In this document: one piece after another, positions 1 to 9,013 of the stretch
Layout: every line of letters starts with the position of its first letter
Numbering within the stretch: position 1 is the first letter of the stretch
Assembly: GCA_018896525.1 (NCBI GenBank)
Contig: JAHIMR010000038.1
Location: forward strand, 17,755-81,754
Length of the DNA: 64,000 nt
Direction: 5' to 3'
Source: Actinomycetota bacterium
GTDB lineage: Bacteria > Actinomycetota > Geothermincolia > Fen-727 > Anoxymicrobiaceae
The notes under the pieces: generated by a model
The model's input: only the letters and a program-made list of their open reading frames with translations
What the model was told of the DNA's origin: nothing
The model's database searches: none
Translations under genes and position numbers: made by a program

Positions 1-257
1 CCGGGCGCGTTGAACACCCCCCAGCCGGTGCTGTGCGCCTTGAACCGCACGTGGTGCCTGTTGCACACCTTGACTATCCCCTGCACCTCCTCGGTACTGC
101 AGGGCAGCGCCACCGCCGCCGGCCTGTTGAGCCACGGCGAGGGGGTGGGGTTGAACACTATCTGGTAGGTGTAACCGTCCAGTATCGCCGGCTCCCTGGA
201 GATGTTGTCAGGACCGACAACCTCCTCGAACTCCCTGTATACGGCATCGTCAAGCAT
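1..257 (-). CDS. FAD-binding (GlcD-type) oxidoreductase, N-terminal part, truncated by left window edge
   Basis: Minus-strand reading from ATG at 257: MLDDAVYREFEEVVGPDNISREPAILDGYTYQIVFNPTPSPWLNRPAAVALPCSTEEVQGIVKVCNRHHVRFKAHSTGWGVFNAP..., a FAD_binding_4-like N-terminus; overlaps the stop of the upstream Fe-S gene. Confidence 0.7.
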   Translation of the reverse strand, partial: MLDDAVYREFEEVVGPDNISREPAILDGYTYQIVFNPTPSPWLNRPAAVALPCSTEEVQGIVKVCNRHHVRFKAHSTGWGVFNAP

Positions 258-1524
258 CCGGCTCACTTCCCAGCGATCTTGCCAGTAGTTCCATCAGGTC
301 CAGGACCTCCAGGTCCTCGTCTCTCTCCTCGAGGGCGTCGGTAAAGCTCCTCTCGCACCATGGGCAGGCGGTCACTATCGCCTGCGCGCCGGTCGCCAGC
401 GCCTCGTCCACCCTCTCGTTTGCCGACCACGAGTTGAACTCCGGGTACGCCTCCATAACTCCACCCCCGGCGCCGCAGCACCAGGCGTACTCCCGGATGC
501 GCTCCATCTCCACGAGTTCGACCGCCGGCAAGCGGGAGAGGATCTCCCGCGGCGCGTCGTAGACCCCACGTGTTCCGGACATCTTGAACGCCGAAGGCCT
601 CTTCAGCTTGTCCTCCCCTTCCCACTCACGGTACGGCTCCCCCCGCCTCCCCAGGTGGCAGGGGTCGTGATAGGTGACCTTGAGCGGGACCTTGACGGTC
701 GGCCTTATCCGGCCCTGCCCCATCAGCATCTCCACATACTCGACCACGTGGAGGACCTCTACCCCAAGCTCCTTTCCCACCATCGGGTACAGCTGCTTGA
801 ACGCCCCGTAGCAGTCGGAGCAGGGAGTGACCAGCTTGCTGCAGCCTGACGCCTTGACCCTGCTGGCGAAGTCCTCGGCGTACTTCTCCAGCTCGCCCCG
901 GTACCCGACCTCGAAAGCCCGGCCGCCGCAGCAGGCCTCGTCCGCCCCGGCGATCCCCAGGTCCACGCCCGCGTCGCTCAGGATGCTCGCCGCCCCCCGG
1001 ACCACTCCCCTCAGCCCTTCGTCGTAGGAGAGCCGGCACCCCGCGTGGAAGAGGACGTCGGCTTTCTCCTTGTTGATATCCTTGAGGCCGAGGTCCTTCG
1101 CCCAGTCGCCCCTGGCCGACTTGGGCTCGCCGAACACGTTGTCCTCCTGCTTCATCGCGTCGACCATCATCATGTGCTCGGGCAGCATCATCCCGTTCTC
1201 CACGCAGGCGAACCGCAGTTCCTCGATGACCCGAAGCACGTCGATGTCGTCCCGGTAGATTTTGCAGGAGACCTCACAGGCGCCGCACATGACGCACTTG
1301 TATATGATATCCGCGACTTCCTCGGTGAGCTCCACCCTGTCCTCGAGAAGCGACAGCCCCAGGATGAGCCTTCCGCCCCCGGAGTAGGAGTGAAAGTTGT
1401 ACCTGGAGATGCTGGGGCACACGGTGGCGCAATCGACGCTCTTTATCTGGGCGAACGGCACCCACTTGCAGATGGAACAGCGGGAGCATCCCCGAATATC
1501 TCTTTCGTACTCTCGAAGAGCCAC
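250..1524 (-). CDS. (Fe-S)-binding protein, heterodisulfide reductase/GlcF-like with CCG domains
   Basis: CSRCSICKW..., CVMCGACEVSC clusters plus two CCG-type motifs (EACCGG..., WCCGAGGG...CPWC). Confidence 0.85.
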   Translation of the reverse strand: MALREYERDIRGCSRCSICKWVPFAQIKSVDCATVCPSISRYNFHSYSGGGRLILGLSLLEDRVELTEEVADIIYKCVMCGACEVSCKIYRDDIDVLRVIEELRFACVENGMMLPEHMMMVDAMKQEDNVFGEPKSARGDWAKDLGLKDINKEKADVLFHAGCRLSYDEGLRGVVRGAASILSDAGVDLGIAGADEACCGGRAFEVGYRGELEKYAEDFASRVKASGCSKLVTPCSDCYGAFKQLYPMVGKELGVEVLHVVEYVEMLMGQGRIRPTVKVPLKVTYHDPCHLGRRGEPYREWEGEDKLKRPSAFKMSGTRGVYDAPREILSRLPAVELVEMERIREYAWCCGAGGGVMEAYPEFNSWSANERVDEALATGAQAIVTACPWCERSFTDALEERDEDLEVLDLMELLARSLGSEPDA

Positions 1525-1525
1525 T

Positions 1526-2995
1526 TCAAACCACCCGGTACGGTATTTTTCCGGGATTCAGTATCCCGTCGGGGTCCAGCATCTTCCCGATCTTGCCCAG
1601 GAGCATCGCCGTGTCGGGGCACCTGTCGAACGGGAGCTCGCACCAGGGCCCGAACGGGCGCGAGAAGAACCCGCCACTGTCCATGAGCCGCCTTATCGCG
1701 GAGTCACACAACCCCCTGACCTTCTGCCTCTCCCCTTCATCCCCCTCGTCGTAGTACAGGGTAAACTCCACGTGGCAGGACCTTCCCTGTTGAATCGGCT
1801 GCACGTACATCCCTATGTTGCCGGAGGGATACTCCGCCTTCTTCGCCTCCTCCTCCATCAACTCCAGGAAGGAAGGGACCATCTCCAGCGTCGCGATGAG
1901 GAAGATGTCGGCGAAGCCCCCCAGGTACCCGAACTTCCAGTACGGCTCGCCTGAGGTCCCATCGAGCACGCCCCCGATGTCCTCCTCGCTTACGCCCGCG
2001 AGCGACCGGCACGGCTCCAGCCCCTCCGCCCCGGCAAGGTCCCCGATGTCGTTCACCTGGTAGGAGACCCTGTCCGAGGGAAAGTACTTGAAGCCCGCCA
2101 CGCGGTAGATGAGTGACCACGGCGGCAGTCGCCCCTTCAGCTCCTCGATCTCTTCCCTGTCGCCCCCCACGATGGCCGCGAGGTCCGTTCCGTTGAGCAC
2201 CAGGAACTCCTCGCCCAGCTTTCGCCGAAGCATCGAGTACACCAGGCCAAGGAGCTCTCCAAAGCTGTCGGCGGCAACGATGAACGTCCTGCTGGCCGAT
2301 GGGAGCGGCTCCAGGCGCACCGAGGCCCAGGTCACGAGCCCCACGGTTCCCCTGGCCCCCTGTACGACCCTTATCAGGTCGCTCTGGCCCGGCCCCATGG
2401 GGTTCTTCTGGTATCGCTCGGATGCCCACTGGTCCTCCAGGTCTCCCGGCCCGGCGGCGGACCCGGTCCTGAACATATCGCCGGTGCCGAAGATGACTTC
2501 CGCGCACAGGAGAGGGTCGGTAACGTCCCAGTGGTACTTGGGTATGAGTATCGGCTCCCTCTCCAGGTAACTCCCCACCACCGACTTCCCCTCCCGGGGC
2601 AGCAGCGGCATAAGGACCTTCAGGCCTTCCTTTGCGACCTCACGGGCGAGCCGTCCGAAAGTGACCCCCGGCTCGATCAAGGCGACCTTGTTCCTCCGGT
2701 TTATCTTTATAATCCGGTCCATCCCGGTTAGGTCCACGACGACGCTGTCCTCCCGCTCCGGGACGGTATCGCCCCTGAACCGGGGGGGCGCCGAGGAGGA
2801 GGGAACCAGGCCCGCCTTCTCCCGAGCGGCGAGGTTGATTATCTCCACGACCTGCTCCGCGTTCACGGGAGAGACTATGGCGGACGGCGCGCAACCTTCG
2901 GTGAAGCTGTTGTCGCTCGCGTACGCCTCCAGGGACGCCTTCTCTTTGGAGACCCGGTCGGCGCCTACTATTCCCGAGAGTTCCTCGATCATCAA
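1526..2995 (-). CDS. FAD-binding oxidase (GlcD/lactate-glycolate dehydrogenase-like)
   Basis: N-terminal 'PSAIVSPVNAEQVVEIINLA' FAD_binding_4 pattern; C-terminal 'LLGKIGKMLDPDGILNPGKI' typical of GlcD family; coupled to the Fe-S gene. Confidence 0.85.
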   Translation of the reverse strand: MMIEELSGIVGADRVSKEKASLEAYASDNSFTEGCAPSAIVSPVNAEQVVEIINLAAREKAGLVPSSSAPPRFRGDTVPEREDSVVVDLTGMDRIIKINRRNKVALIEPGVTFGRLAREVAKEGLKVLMPLLPREGKSVVGSYLEREPILIPKYHWDVTDPLLCAEVIFGTGDMFRTGSAAGPGDLEDQWASERYQKNPMGPGQSDLIRVVQGARGTVGLVTWASVRLEPLPSASRTFIVAADSFGELLGLVYSMLRRKLGEEFLVLNGTDLAAIVGGDREEIEELKGRLPPWSLIYRVAGFKYFPSDRVSYQVNDIGDLAGAEGLEPCRSLAGVSEEDIGGVLDGTSGEPYWKFGYLGGFADIFLIATLEMVPSFLELMEEEAKKAEYPSGNIGMYVQPIQQGRSCHVEFTLYYDEGDEGERQKVRGLCDSAIRRLMDSGGFFSRPFGPWCELPFDRCPDTAMLLGKIGKMLDPDGILNPGKIPYRVV

Positions 2996-3378
2996 GGCAA
3001 GGACCTCCCCCCGGGTGCCGGAGCGGCCGCTTCCTCCTGCTCGAGGACCCTGCCCAGGAACCAGTAGATGCCGGAGCCCGTCATCCGCCTTACCAGCGCC
3101 ACGTCCAGGAGGCGCGAGAACACGGCCGCGACGATATCGAACGCCAGGAAGTTCAACAGGAAACCAAACCTTGCGAGATATCTTTCCATCTTCCCGATAG
3201 TGGCGGGTCCTACTTCGTTCATCCCGTTAAGTATCCGCGCCAGGCTGATGGCCTTTTCGTCCTCAAGGCGGGTGATGGCTTCCGCCGCCACCGGCAGCAC
3301 CTTGTCCAGCGCCCCGTGGCGGTAGAACATCTCCAGCAGCTTATAGATTTTCTCCGGGTTGAACTTCAGCCACTCCAT
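2992..3378 (-). CDS. Hypothetical protein, 128 aa
   Basis: Overlaps start of the FAD oxidase gene by 4 nt on the same strand; no family recognised. Confidence 0.6.
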   Translation of the reverse strand: MEWLKFNPEKIYKLLEMFYRHGALDKVLPVAAEAITRLEDEKAISLARILNGMNEVGPATIGKMERYLARFGFLLNFLAFDIVAAVFSRLLDVALVRRMTGSGIYWFLGRVLEQEEAAAPAPGGRSLP

Positions 3379-3424
3379 GCCCGCCTTGAAATGCCCTCCC
3401 CTGATGCCGCCGGCAACGCCGTGC

Positions 3425-4255
3425 TTACCTGCCCTTGTACTTCGGCGGTCTCTTCTGTATGAACGCCTGTATACCTTCGGTGAGGTCCTCGGTCCCCACC
3501 AGCTCCGCCATCGCCTCCCGCTCTATCAAGAGCCCACTCTCCAGGTCGGTCTCCATCCCCTCGTTGATGGCACGCTTGGCCATCGCCAGCGACTTCGTCG
3601 CCTTCTGCGCAACTTCGCGTGCGAAGTTCATACTGCCCGATTTCAGTTCCTCCATCATGAACACCCGGTTGACCAGGCCTATCTCCAGGGCCTCGTCGGC
3701 GGTGAGACGCCTGCCCTCGAGAATCAGCTCCGTCGCCCTGCCCTTCCCTATGAGCCGGGGAAGCCGCTGGGTCCCTCCCCCTCCCGGGATAAGCCCCAGG
3801 TTCACCTCGGTCAGGCCGATGGTCCCGGTCCCCCTGGCCATGAAACGGTAGTCGCAACAAAGCGAGAACTCCAACCCCCCGCCCAGGGCGTGGCCGTTTA
3901 TCGCGGCTATGGTGGGAAACGGCAGTCTCTGTACCGCCAGCAGGCTCTCGTTCAGGATGGAACTCATCTCGAACAGTGCCTTCCGCATCAGCTCCATGGG
4001 TTCCACCGGCTCCTTCTCGGACTCCATGAGCTTGCCGATGAGCACAGGGAGGTCCTTGAGGTCGAGCCCCGACATGAAGTACTTCTCCAGGGCGCTGGAG
4101 AACACCACCGCCCGCACCTCCGGGTTGCCCTCCAGTTCCCGGGCGACCTCTCCTATCTCCTCGAAAACGCTAATGCTCATGGCGTTTGCCGGAGGCCTGT
4201 CCATCACTACCTCGGCTACGCCATCGCTGACCTCTATCGAGAAGAACTCGGCCAT
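3425..4255 (-). CDS. Enoyl-CoA hydratase/isomerase family protein
   Basis: Crotonase fold signature 'AAINGHALGGGLEFSLCCDYRFMA...GLTEVNLGLIPGGGGTQRLPRLIG'. Confidence 0.93.
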   Translation of the reverse strand: MAEFFSIEVSDGVAEVVMDRPPANAMSISVFEEIGEVARELEGNPEVRAVVFSSALEKYFMSGLDLKDLPVLIGKLMESEKEPVEPMELMRKALFEMSSILNESLLAVQRLPFPTIAAINGHALGGGLEFSLCCDYRFMARGTGTIGLTEVNLGLIPGGGGTQRLPRLIGKGRATELILEGRRLTADEALEIGLVNRVFMMEELKSGSMNFAREVAQKATKSLAMAKRAINEGMETDLESGLLIEREAMAELVGTEDLTEGIQAFIQKRPPKYKGR

Positions 4256-4634
4256 ATCGCCCGCCCTCCACTCTCCCGGCCCGACAATTTCCGGCGGCAG
4301 GGATAATATTTTAGATGTACATATTTAAGATATAATAGTTTCTCGCCAAACAATTTGCAAGCCCCTTTTCCAAATACGTTGACGGCCCCTTTCTCCGTTC
4401 CGGCCACTCACGGAAATGAATCACACCAGCAGGCAACTCCACTGTGAAAGGTCGATGAATCCACCAGGTTCCAGGACATTTTGCATGTAAACTATTGATA
4501 CCATAAAATATAATTGCTATTATGCCCTTACGGTCGGCGGAAACCGGTACGTTCGGCATCAGGTCCCCGGTTCCCCGCCGTTCGTAGTCAGGCGATTTAG
4601 AGGTATCAAACTGTCAGTTGACGCCGGAGGAGTT

Positions 4635-5801
4635 ATGAAAGCTGGAGTGATAGGGGTATCAGCGCTGCCGGTAGGCAGGCACCAGGGGGAGAACGCGGAC
4701 TTACTCCTGTACCGACTGTTACGGGACGCACTGGATGACGCCGGTGTGGATAAGTCCGAGGTCCAGGCGTTATTCACCACGCCCGAGGGTTTCACCGTAA
4801 GGTGCACCAAGATAAGGGCGGCCCGCCTCGCCGAGTACATGGGTTTGGAGCTTCGCTCGGCCCTGGTGGTGGAGAACGGGGGCGCCTCCAGCGCGCTGGG
4901 GGTCAAGTCGCTGGTACGAGAGATCGAGGCGGGACGGGTGGACGTGGGCGTGGTCTTCTCCTCAGAGGTGGAGAAGTACAAGTTCTCGCCCCCCGAGGAC
5001 CTTCACGCCATCATGGACATCAACGCCCTCTACCTCCCCCACGACTGCCTCTACGGCCTTATGACCGCCACCCCCTACTATGCCCTGAGCATGCAGAGGT
5101 ACATGTGGGAGTACGGGATATCCCACGAGGAGATAGCAAAGGTCGCGGTCCTGCTGCGGGAGAACGCGGGCAGGAACCCGCTGGCGCAGTACAGGGACCC
5201 GATCACGGTCGAGGACGTACTCGCCTCCAGGCCCGTCTCCCCTCCCATCCGGCTCCTCGACTGCAGCCCGGCATCCGACGGGGGAGCGGCGGTGGTTATC
5301 GCCTCGGAGGAGTACATCAAACGCAGGCGGAAAGACGCGGCCTACATCACAGGCATCGGGGAGTGGCACGACGACTCTCACTTCATCCCGCCGACAGACG
5401 GCATCACCCACTTCCCGGCCATCGCGAAGGCAACGGCCGAGGCGATGGATGCCGCCGGGAGGAAGATCGAGGACGTGGACGTGGCCGAGGTCTACGGCGT
5501 GTTCACCTCCTCGGAGCTCATCACCTACGAGGACGTTGGCTTTTTCTCCAGGGGCAAGGCGCCCGAGGCGGTGGCTGCAGGTGAGACCGCGATAGGCGGG
5601 AGCATCCCCATCAACCCCAGTGGGGGGAGGCTATCGTTCGGACACCCGTTCTACGTGACCCCACTGCTGGAGATCGCCGAGATCTACTGGCAGCTTACCG
5701 GGAAGGCAGGCGAGAGGCAGGTCAGGGACCCCCGTGTGGGACTGGCGGAGGCCGAGCACGGGATGATGAACGGAAGCATAGTACTCGTACTGGAAGTATA
5801 G
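4635..5801 (+). CDS. Thiolase family protein (acetyl-CoA acetyltransferase/SCP-x-like)
   Basis: 'ALVVENGGASSALGVKSL', 'NPSGGRLSFGHPF' thiolase motifs; GGAGG upstream of ATG 4635; followed by a DUF35/OB-fold gene. Confidence 0.88.
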   Translation: MKAGVIGVSALPVGRHQGENADLLLYRLLRDALDDAGVDKSEVQALFTTPEGFTVRCTKIRAARLAEYMGLELRSALVVENGGASSALGVKSLVREIEAGRVDVGVVFSSEVEKYKFSPPEDLHAIMDINALYLPHDCLYGLMTATPYYALSMQRYMWEYGISHEEIAKVAVLLRENAGRNPLAQYRDPITVEDVLASRPVSPPIRLLDCSPASDGGAAVVIASEEYIKRRRKDAAYITGIGEWHDDSHFIPPTDGITHFPAIAKATAEAMDAAGRKIEDVDVAEVYGVFTSSELITYEDVGFFSRGKAPEAVAAGETAIGGSIPINPSGGRLSFGHPFYVTPLLEIAEIYWQLTGKAGERQVRDPRVGLAEAEHGMMNGSIVLVLEV

Positions 5802-5819
5802 CAAGACGGAGGGCAACTG

Positions 5820-6236
5820 ATGACGCAACCAATGGGATGGCCCGACTGGCGCGACGTCGATGGGCGCATGCTGGAGTTCCTGGAGCGGTTGAAGGAGAGA
5901 GAGTTCGCCACCACCTTCTGTGACGACTGTGAAACCTGCTTCTTCCCGCCGCAGGGTTTCTGCCCGGAGTGCTTCTCGGAGAAGGTGAGCTTCAAGGAGC
6001 CGGAGGGGAAGGCGACGTTGTACGCTTTTACCCAGATCGACCGGAGCTTCCGCTTCGCCGCCCCCGACGTGATAGGTGTAGTCGAGATCGAGGGGGTCAG
6101 GGGCAGGGTGCTCTCCAGGATAGACGCGCCGATTGAGGAACTGGAGATAGGCATGGACCTCACGCTCGATTTCATCGACGTCGGCGAAGGGTACCTGCTG
6201 CACCAGTTCCGTCCCGCCATGCCTGCGGGCGCGTAA
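5820..6236 (+). CDS. Zn-ribbon/OB-fold (DUF35-type) acyl-CoA-binding partner protein
   Basis: CDDCETCFFPPQGFCPEC zinc ribbon then OB-fold; canonical neighbour of thiolase. Confidence 0.88.
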   Translation: MTQPMGWPDWRDVDGRMLEFLERLKEREFATTFCDDCETCFFPPQGFCPECFSEKVSFKEPEGKATLYAFTQIDRSFRFAAPDVIGVVEIEGVRGRVLSRIDAPIEELEIGMDLTLDFIDVGEGYLLHQFRPAMPAGA

Positions 6237-6422
6237 GGTACGGGCCAACAGCGTAAGGACCCGGTTGAAGGAGTGCACCGAGGTGACCCCGGATAAGATA
6301 GAATTGGAGCTGGACCGGGAGAGACTCGAGGCCCGGCTGTTCGAGAAGACGGGGATAAAAGCCGAGTACGTAGTCGAGCAAAGGCCGGTGTACCTATAGC
6401 CGTACCCTCCCTTAAGGACTGC

Positions 6423-7169
6423 TTGGATTTGAGCGAGAAAATGAACCAGGAGATGGCCCGGAGGCTCGTTGAACTCCTGGACCTTGCCTCCGAACCGGTA
6501 GCGATAACTTACTCCGATCACCCCGACGACGAAGGCGGGCGCGAGGGCAGATACGTCTGCGTAGCGGTTAAGCACGCGTTCAAGGGAAAGACGGTGAACC
6601 TCTCGCGCAAGAGCGTCGTGTGCGTGGGGGGGATCCACTGGCTGGGTTTCATGGACCTTCAGGAGATGCTTGTCGCGTTCTTGGTCTGGCTGGAGCAGTC
6701 GTTCGTGGACAGCGACGCCTGCCGCCGCTGGTTCCGCTCGACACCCACCCCACCGTTCGGCAAGGCGGAGTACGTGGTCTTAAAGCCGCTTGCCCGGTGC
6801 GAGGAAACCCCCGACCTCGTCGCCCTTCTCGTCAACGCGGGGCAGGCGGAGGCCGTCCAGGGCCTGCTCACGTTCCGTGACGCCGAGTTCATCATGCCCC
6901 AGAGGTTCGCGTCCACCTGCCAGGGAACCATCACCAACCCGCTGGCGACCGGCGCTCCATCTTTCTGCCTCCCCGACGCCGTCTCCCGCAAGTTCGCGAA
7001 GTTTACCGACAACGACATCATCATCAGCATGCCGTACCCGTTCGCGGAAGAGATGGTTAACAATATCGACGGGTGGGACGTTGATATCGACGCCCTCTTC
7101 CGCCAGATAGTAAAACTCAACCGCGGCGGCAGGGTCCCCGAAGGCAACGACGGCGCAGCCACCCCTTGA
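6423..7169 (+). CDS. DUF169 family protein
   Basis: 'LVELLDLASEPVAITY...', 'GGIHWLGF', 'CQGTITNPLATGAPSFCLPDAVSRKFAKF' pattern. Confidence 0.7.
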   Translation: MDLSEKMNQEMARRLVELLDLASEPVAITYSDHPDDEGGREGRYVCVAVKHAFKGKTVNLSRKSVVCVGGIHWLGFMDLQEMLVAFLVWLEQSFVDSDACRRWFRSTPTPPFGKAEYVVLKPLARCEETPDLVALLVNAGQAEAVQGLLTFRDAEFIMPQRFASTCQGTITNPLATGAPSFCLPDAVSRKFAKFTDNDIIISMPYPFAEEMVNNIDGWDVDIDALFRQIVKLNRGGRVPEGNDGAATP

Positions 7170-7286
7170 GCCGGCACTCTCAGTCCCGGGTCTTTCTACC
7201 ACGGGCGGACTGGAATCCACCCTCAAACGGGGGCCTGCGTCGGGCTGGATGAGAGCCCGCCCTCAAGTAACTTTAGGGAAGGGCCA

Positions 7287-8093
7287 CTATCCTATGCTGG
7301 TCCTCGCTTCCAGCCGCCGGAAGAGCTCCCCCCGGGTATCCACTGCAGGGTCACACTCGACCCGTATGTTCCCCCTGGGGCATACAATGGCGCACCTCCC
7401 GCAGCATTTGCAGAAATCGGAGAACTCCGGACCCTCATCACCGAGTTCGATAGCGCCCAGGCAGCATGTCCTCGCGCACTGCCCGCACCCGGAGCAATCG
7501 CCACCGGCCACCATCGAGAGTCCGGGGAGCCGCAGGATTCGATTGCGATAGGCGACTGGGCCCCCCCTCATGTTTACCCGAACGGTACAGCAGCAGTCGC
7601 AACAGAAGCAGACGACCAGCATCCTTCGATACTCTTTTATGCCGAAGAGAAACGCGTCAAAGGAGGCGTGGAGAACCAGGGGGAGAAGACCATGGTTTAT
7701 TGCCAGCGTTGCGTGTTCCTTTCCCTCTTCCTTTGAGGCGGGCTTTCCAAGCCATGGATTGATGTCGCGAACCCCCTCGCCAAGGACGAGACACCCGATC
7801 TCAGCGGGGAAGTTGGAACAGCCGGCCGTGGAACGACACAAGCAACTGTCCGCGATGAAGCAGAGGCTAGCGCGGTCAACTAACTCGAAGAGCAACTGCA
7901 TGGGCAGAGCGCTCTCCGGCGGGACCTCGATATCCTCTCCCACGGGTATCCAGGTGCAATCGGTGTTCCGCTCGTTTACTAGCCTGGTACCGAGGTACTT
8001 GTCGACAAACGGAATGCGGACGATACTCTTCAGGGGGCCGCCGATGGGCCAGAGCTTCTCCACGACTTTATAGAAGGCAACGGACCGGCTCAC
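7287..8093 (-). CDS. 4Fe-4S ferredoxin-type protein with additional Cys-rich cluster
   Basis: CSGCGQCARTC...CKCCGRCAIVCP ferredoxin motifs plus CFCCDCCC cluster. Confidence 0.8.
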   Translation of the reverse strand: MSRSVAFYKVVEKLWPIGGPLKSIVRIPFVDKYLGTRLVNERNTDCTWIPVGEDIEVPPESALPMQLLFELVDRASLCFIADSCLCRSTAGCSNFPAEIGCLVLGEGVRDINPWLGKPASKEEGKEHATLAINHGLLPLVLHASFDAFLFGIKEYRRMLVVCFCCDCCCTVRVNMRGGPVAYRNRILRLPGLSMVAGGDCSGCGQCARTCCLGAIELGDEGPEFSDFCKCCGRCAIVCPRGNIRVECDPAVDTRGELFRRLEARTSIG

Positions 8094-8270
8094 GGGCTAT
8101 ACTCCCGGGATTGCTGTCTCGAAATCATTCCCTGATATCCAGCGTTCGGCGTCTTCGCCCCCGGACAACAGCATTGTATCATGCCACGGGCCGGCCTTCC
8201 GCTCCCGGGACGGATTTGGTGTGCAAAGGGGGGACCGACCATCAAACGTACGACGTTTCCTCAAGAGGTA

Positions 8271-8675
8271 CTACTCCTGTGGTTGCTCCCGCTTCTGCCG
8301 TGCCACGGCCAGCATCAGCGACGTCCGGTCGAAGTAGACCTCGTTCCTGGTTATCTTTCCGTCTTCGATTTCCACGATATCAAGGCCATACTCCGTGATC
8401 ACGTCATCCCCGACGGGAATCGTGGCTTTCCACTTCAAGGTGAAACCTCTCATGGTCGGGAACGCCTCGACTGCTTCCCACTCCCACTCCGGGTTGGCGT
8501 CAAGTAGACCGGTGAAGTAGTCGAGGAGCCTGTCGCGGCCCTGTATTCCGTCCCTCACCGCAGGGTCGGAGTAAAAGGCGTCCTCCCCGTAGAAGTCAAT
8601 CAGCCCCTCGGGATCGTTCCCGGTCCAGGAACTCAACCACCTGGAGCAGAACTCGAGTATCTTCCCTTCATTCAT
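8271..8675 (-). CDS. SnoaL/NTF2-like nuclear transport factor family protein
   Basis: 'WTGNDPEGLIDFYGEDAFYSDPAVRDGIQGRDRLLDYFTGLL' SnoaL-like pattern. Confidence 0.75.
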   Translation of the reverse strand: MNEGKILEFCSRWLSSWTGNDPEGLIDFYGEDAFYSDPAVRDGIQGRDRLLDYFTGLLDANPEWEWEAVEAFPTMRGFTLKWKATIPVGDDVITEYGLDIVEIEDGKITRNEVYFDRTSLMLAVARQKREQPQE

Positions 8676-8915
8676 TCACGCCTCCATTGTCCACGAAGGT
8701 CCATACGCGATCCATCACCTGATAGTACCTTATCCAGAGCGCACCGCGGGGGCAGGGGGATAAAAACGCAACAATGGGGCCAGGCCCCAAACGCAACAGG
8801 TTTAGCGGTTAATCATTTACATTGAGCGGAAATGTTAACAACGTGCAAAAGGGGCCAGGTCCCTTTTGCGCAGAAGCAAACGCACAGAAATAAACCTGGT
8901 GAGAAACATCGAAGC

Positions 8916-8961
8916 TGGTAGCGGGGGCCGGATTCGAACCGGCGACCTCTGGGTTATGAGC
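8916..8961 (-). pseudogene. Truncated 3' half of initiator tRNA-Met (putative att duplicate)
   Basis: 46 bp matching 10547-10592 with a single mismatch (8942 g vs a); identity stops within the anticodon arm. Confidence 0.85.
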
Positions 8962-9013
8962 ATTAGTGATTTCTGAATTCCAGATTCAAGACGTGACCGG
9001 GGGGAGTGCGGCA

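Noticed and set aside
4311-4559. 82-aa minus ORF in the enoyl-CoA hydratase/thiolase divergent intergenic region
   Set aside because: AT-rich divergent promoter region, no recognisable domain, no clear ribosome-binding site; treated as noncoding.
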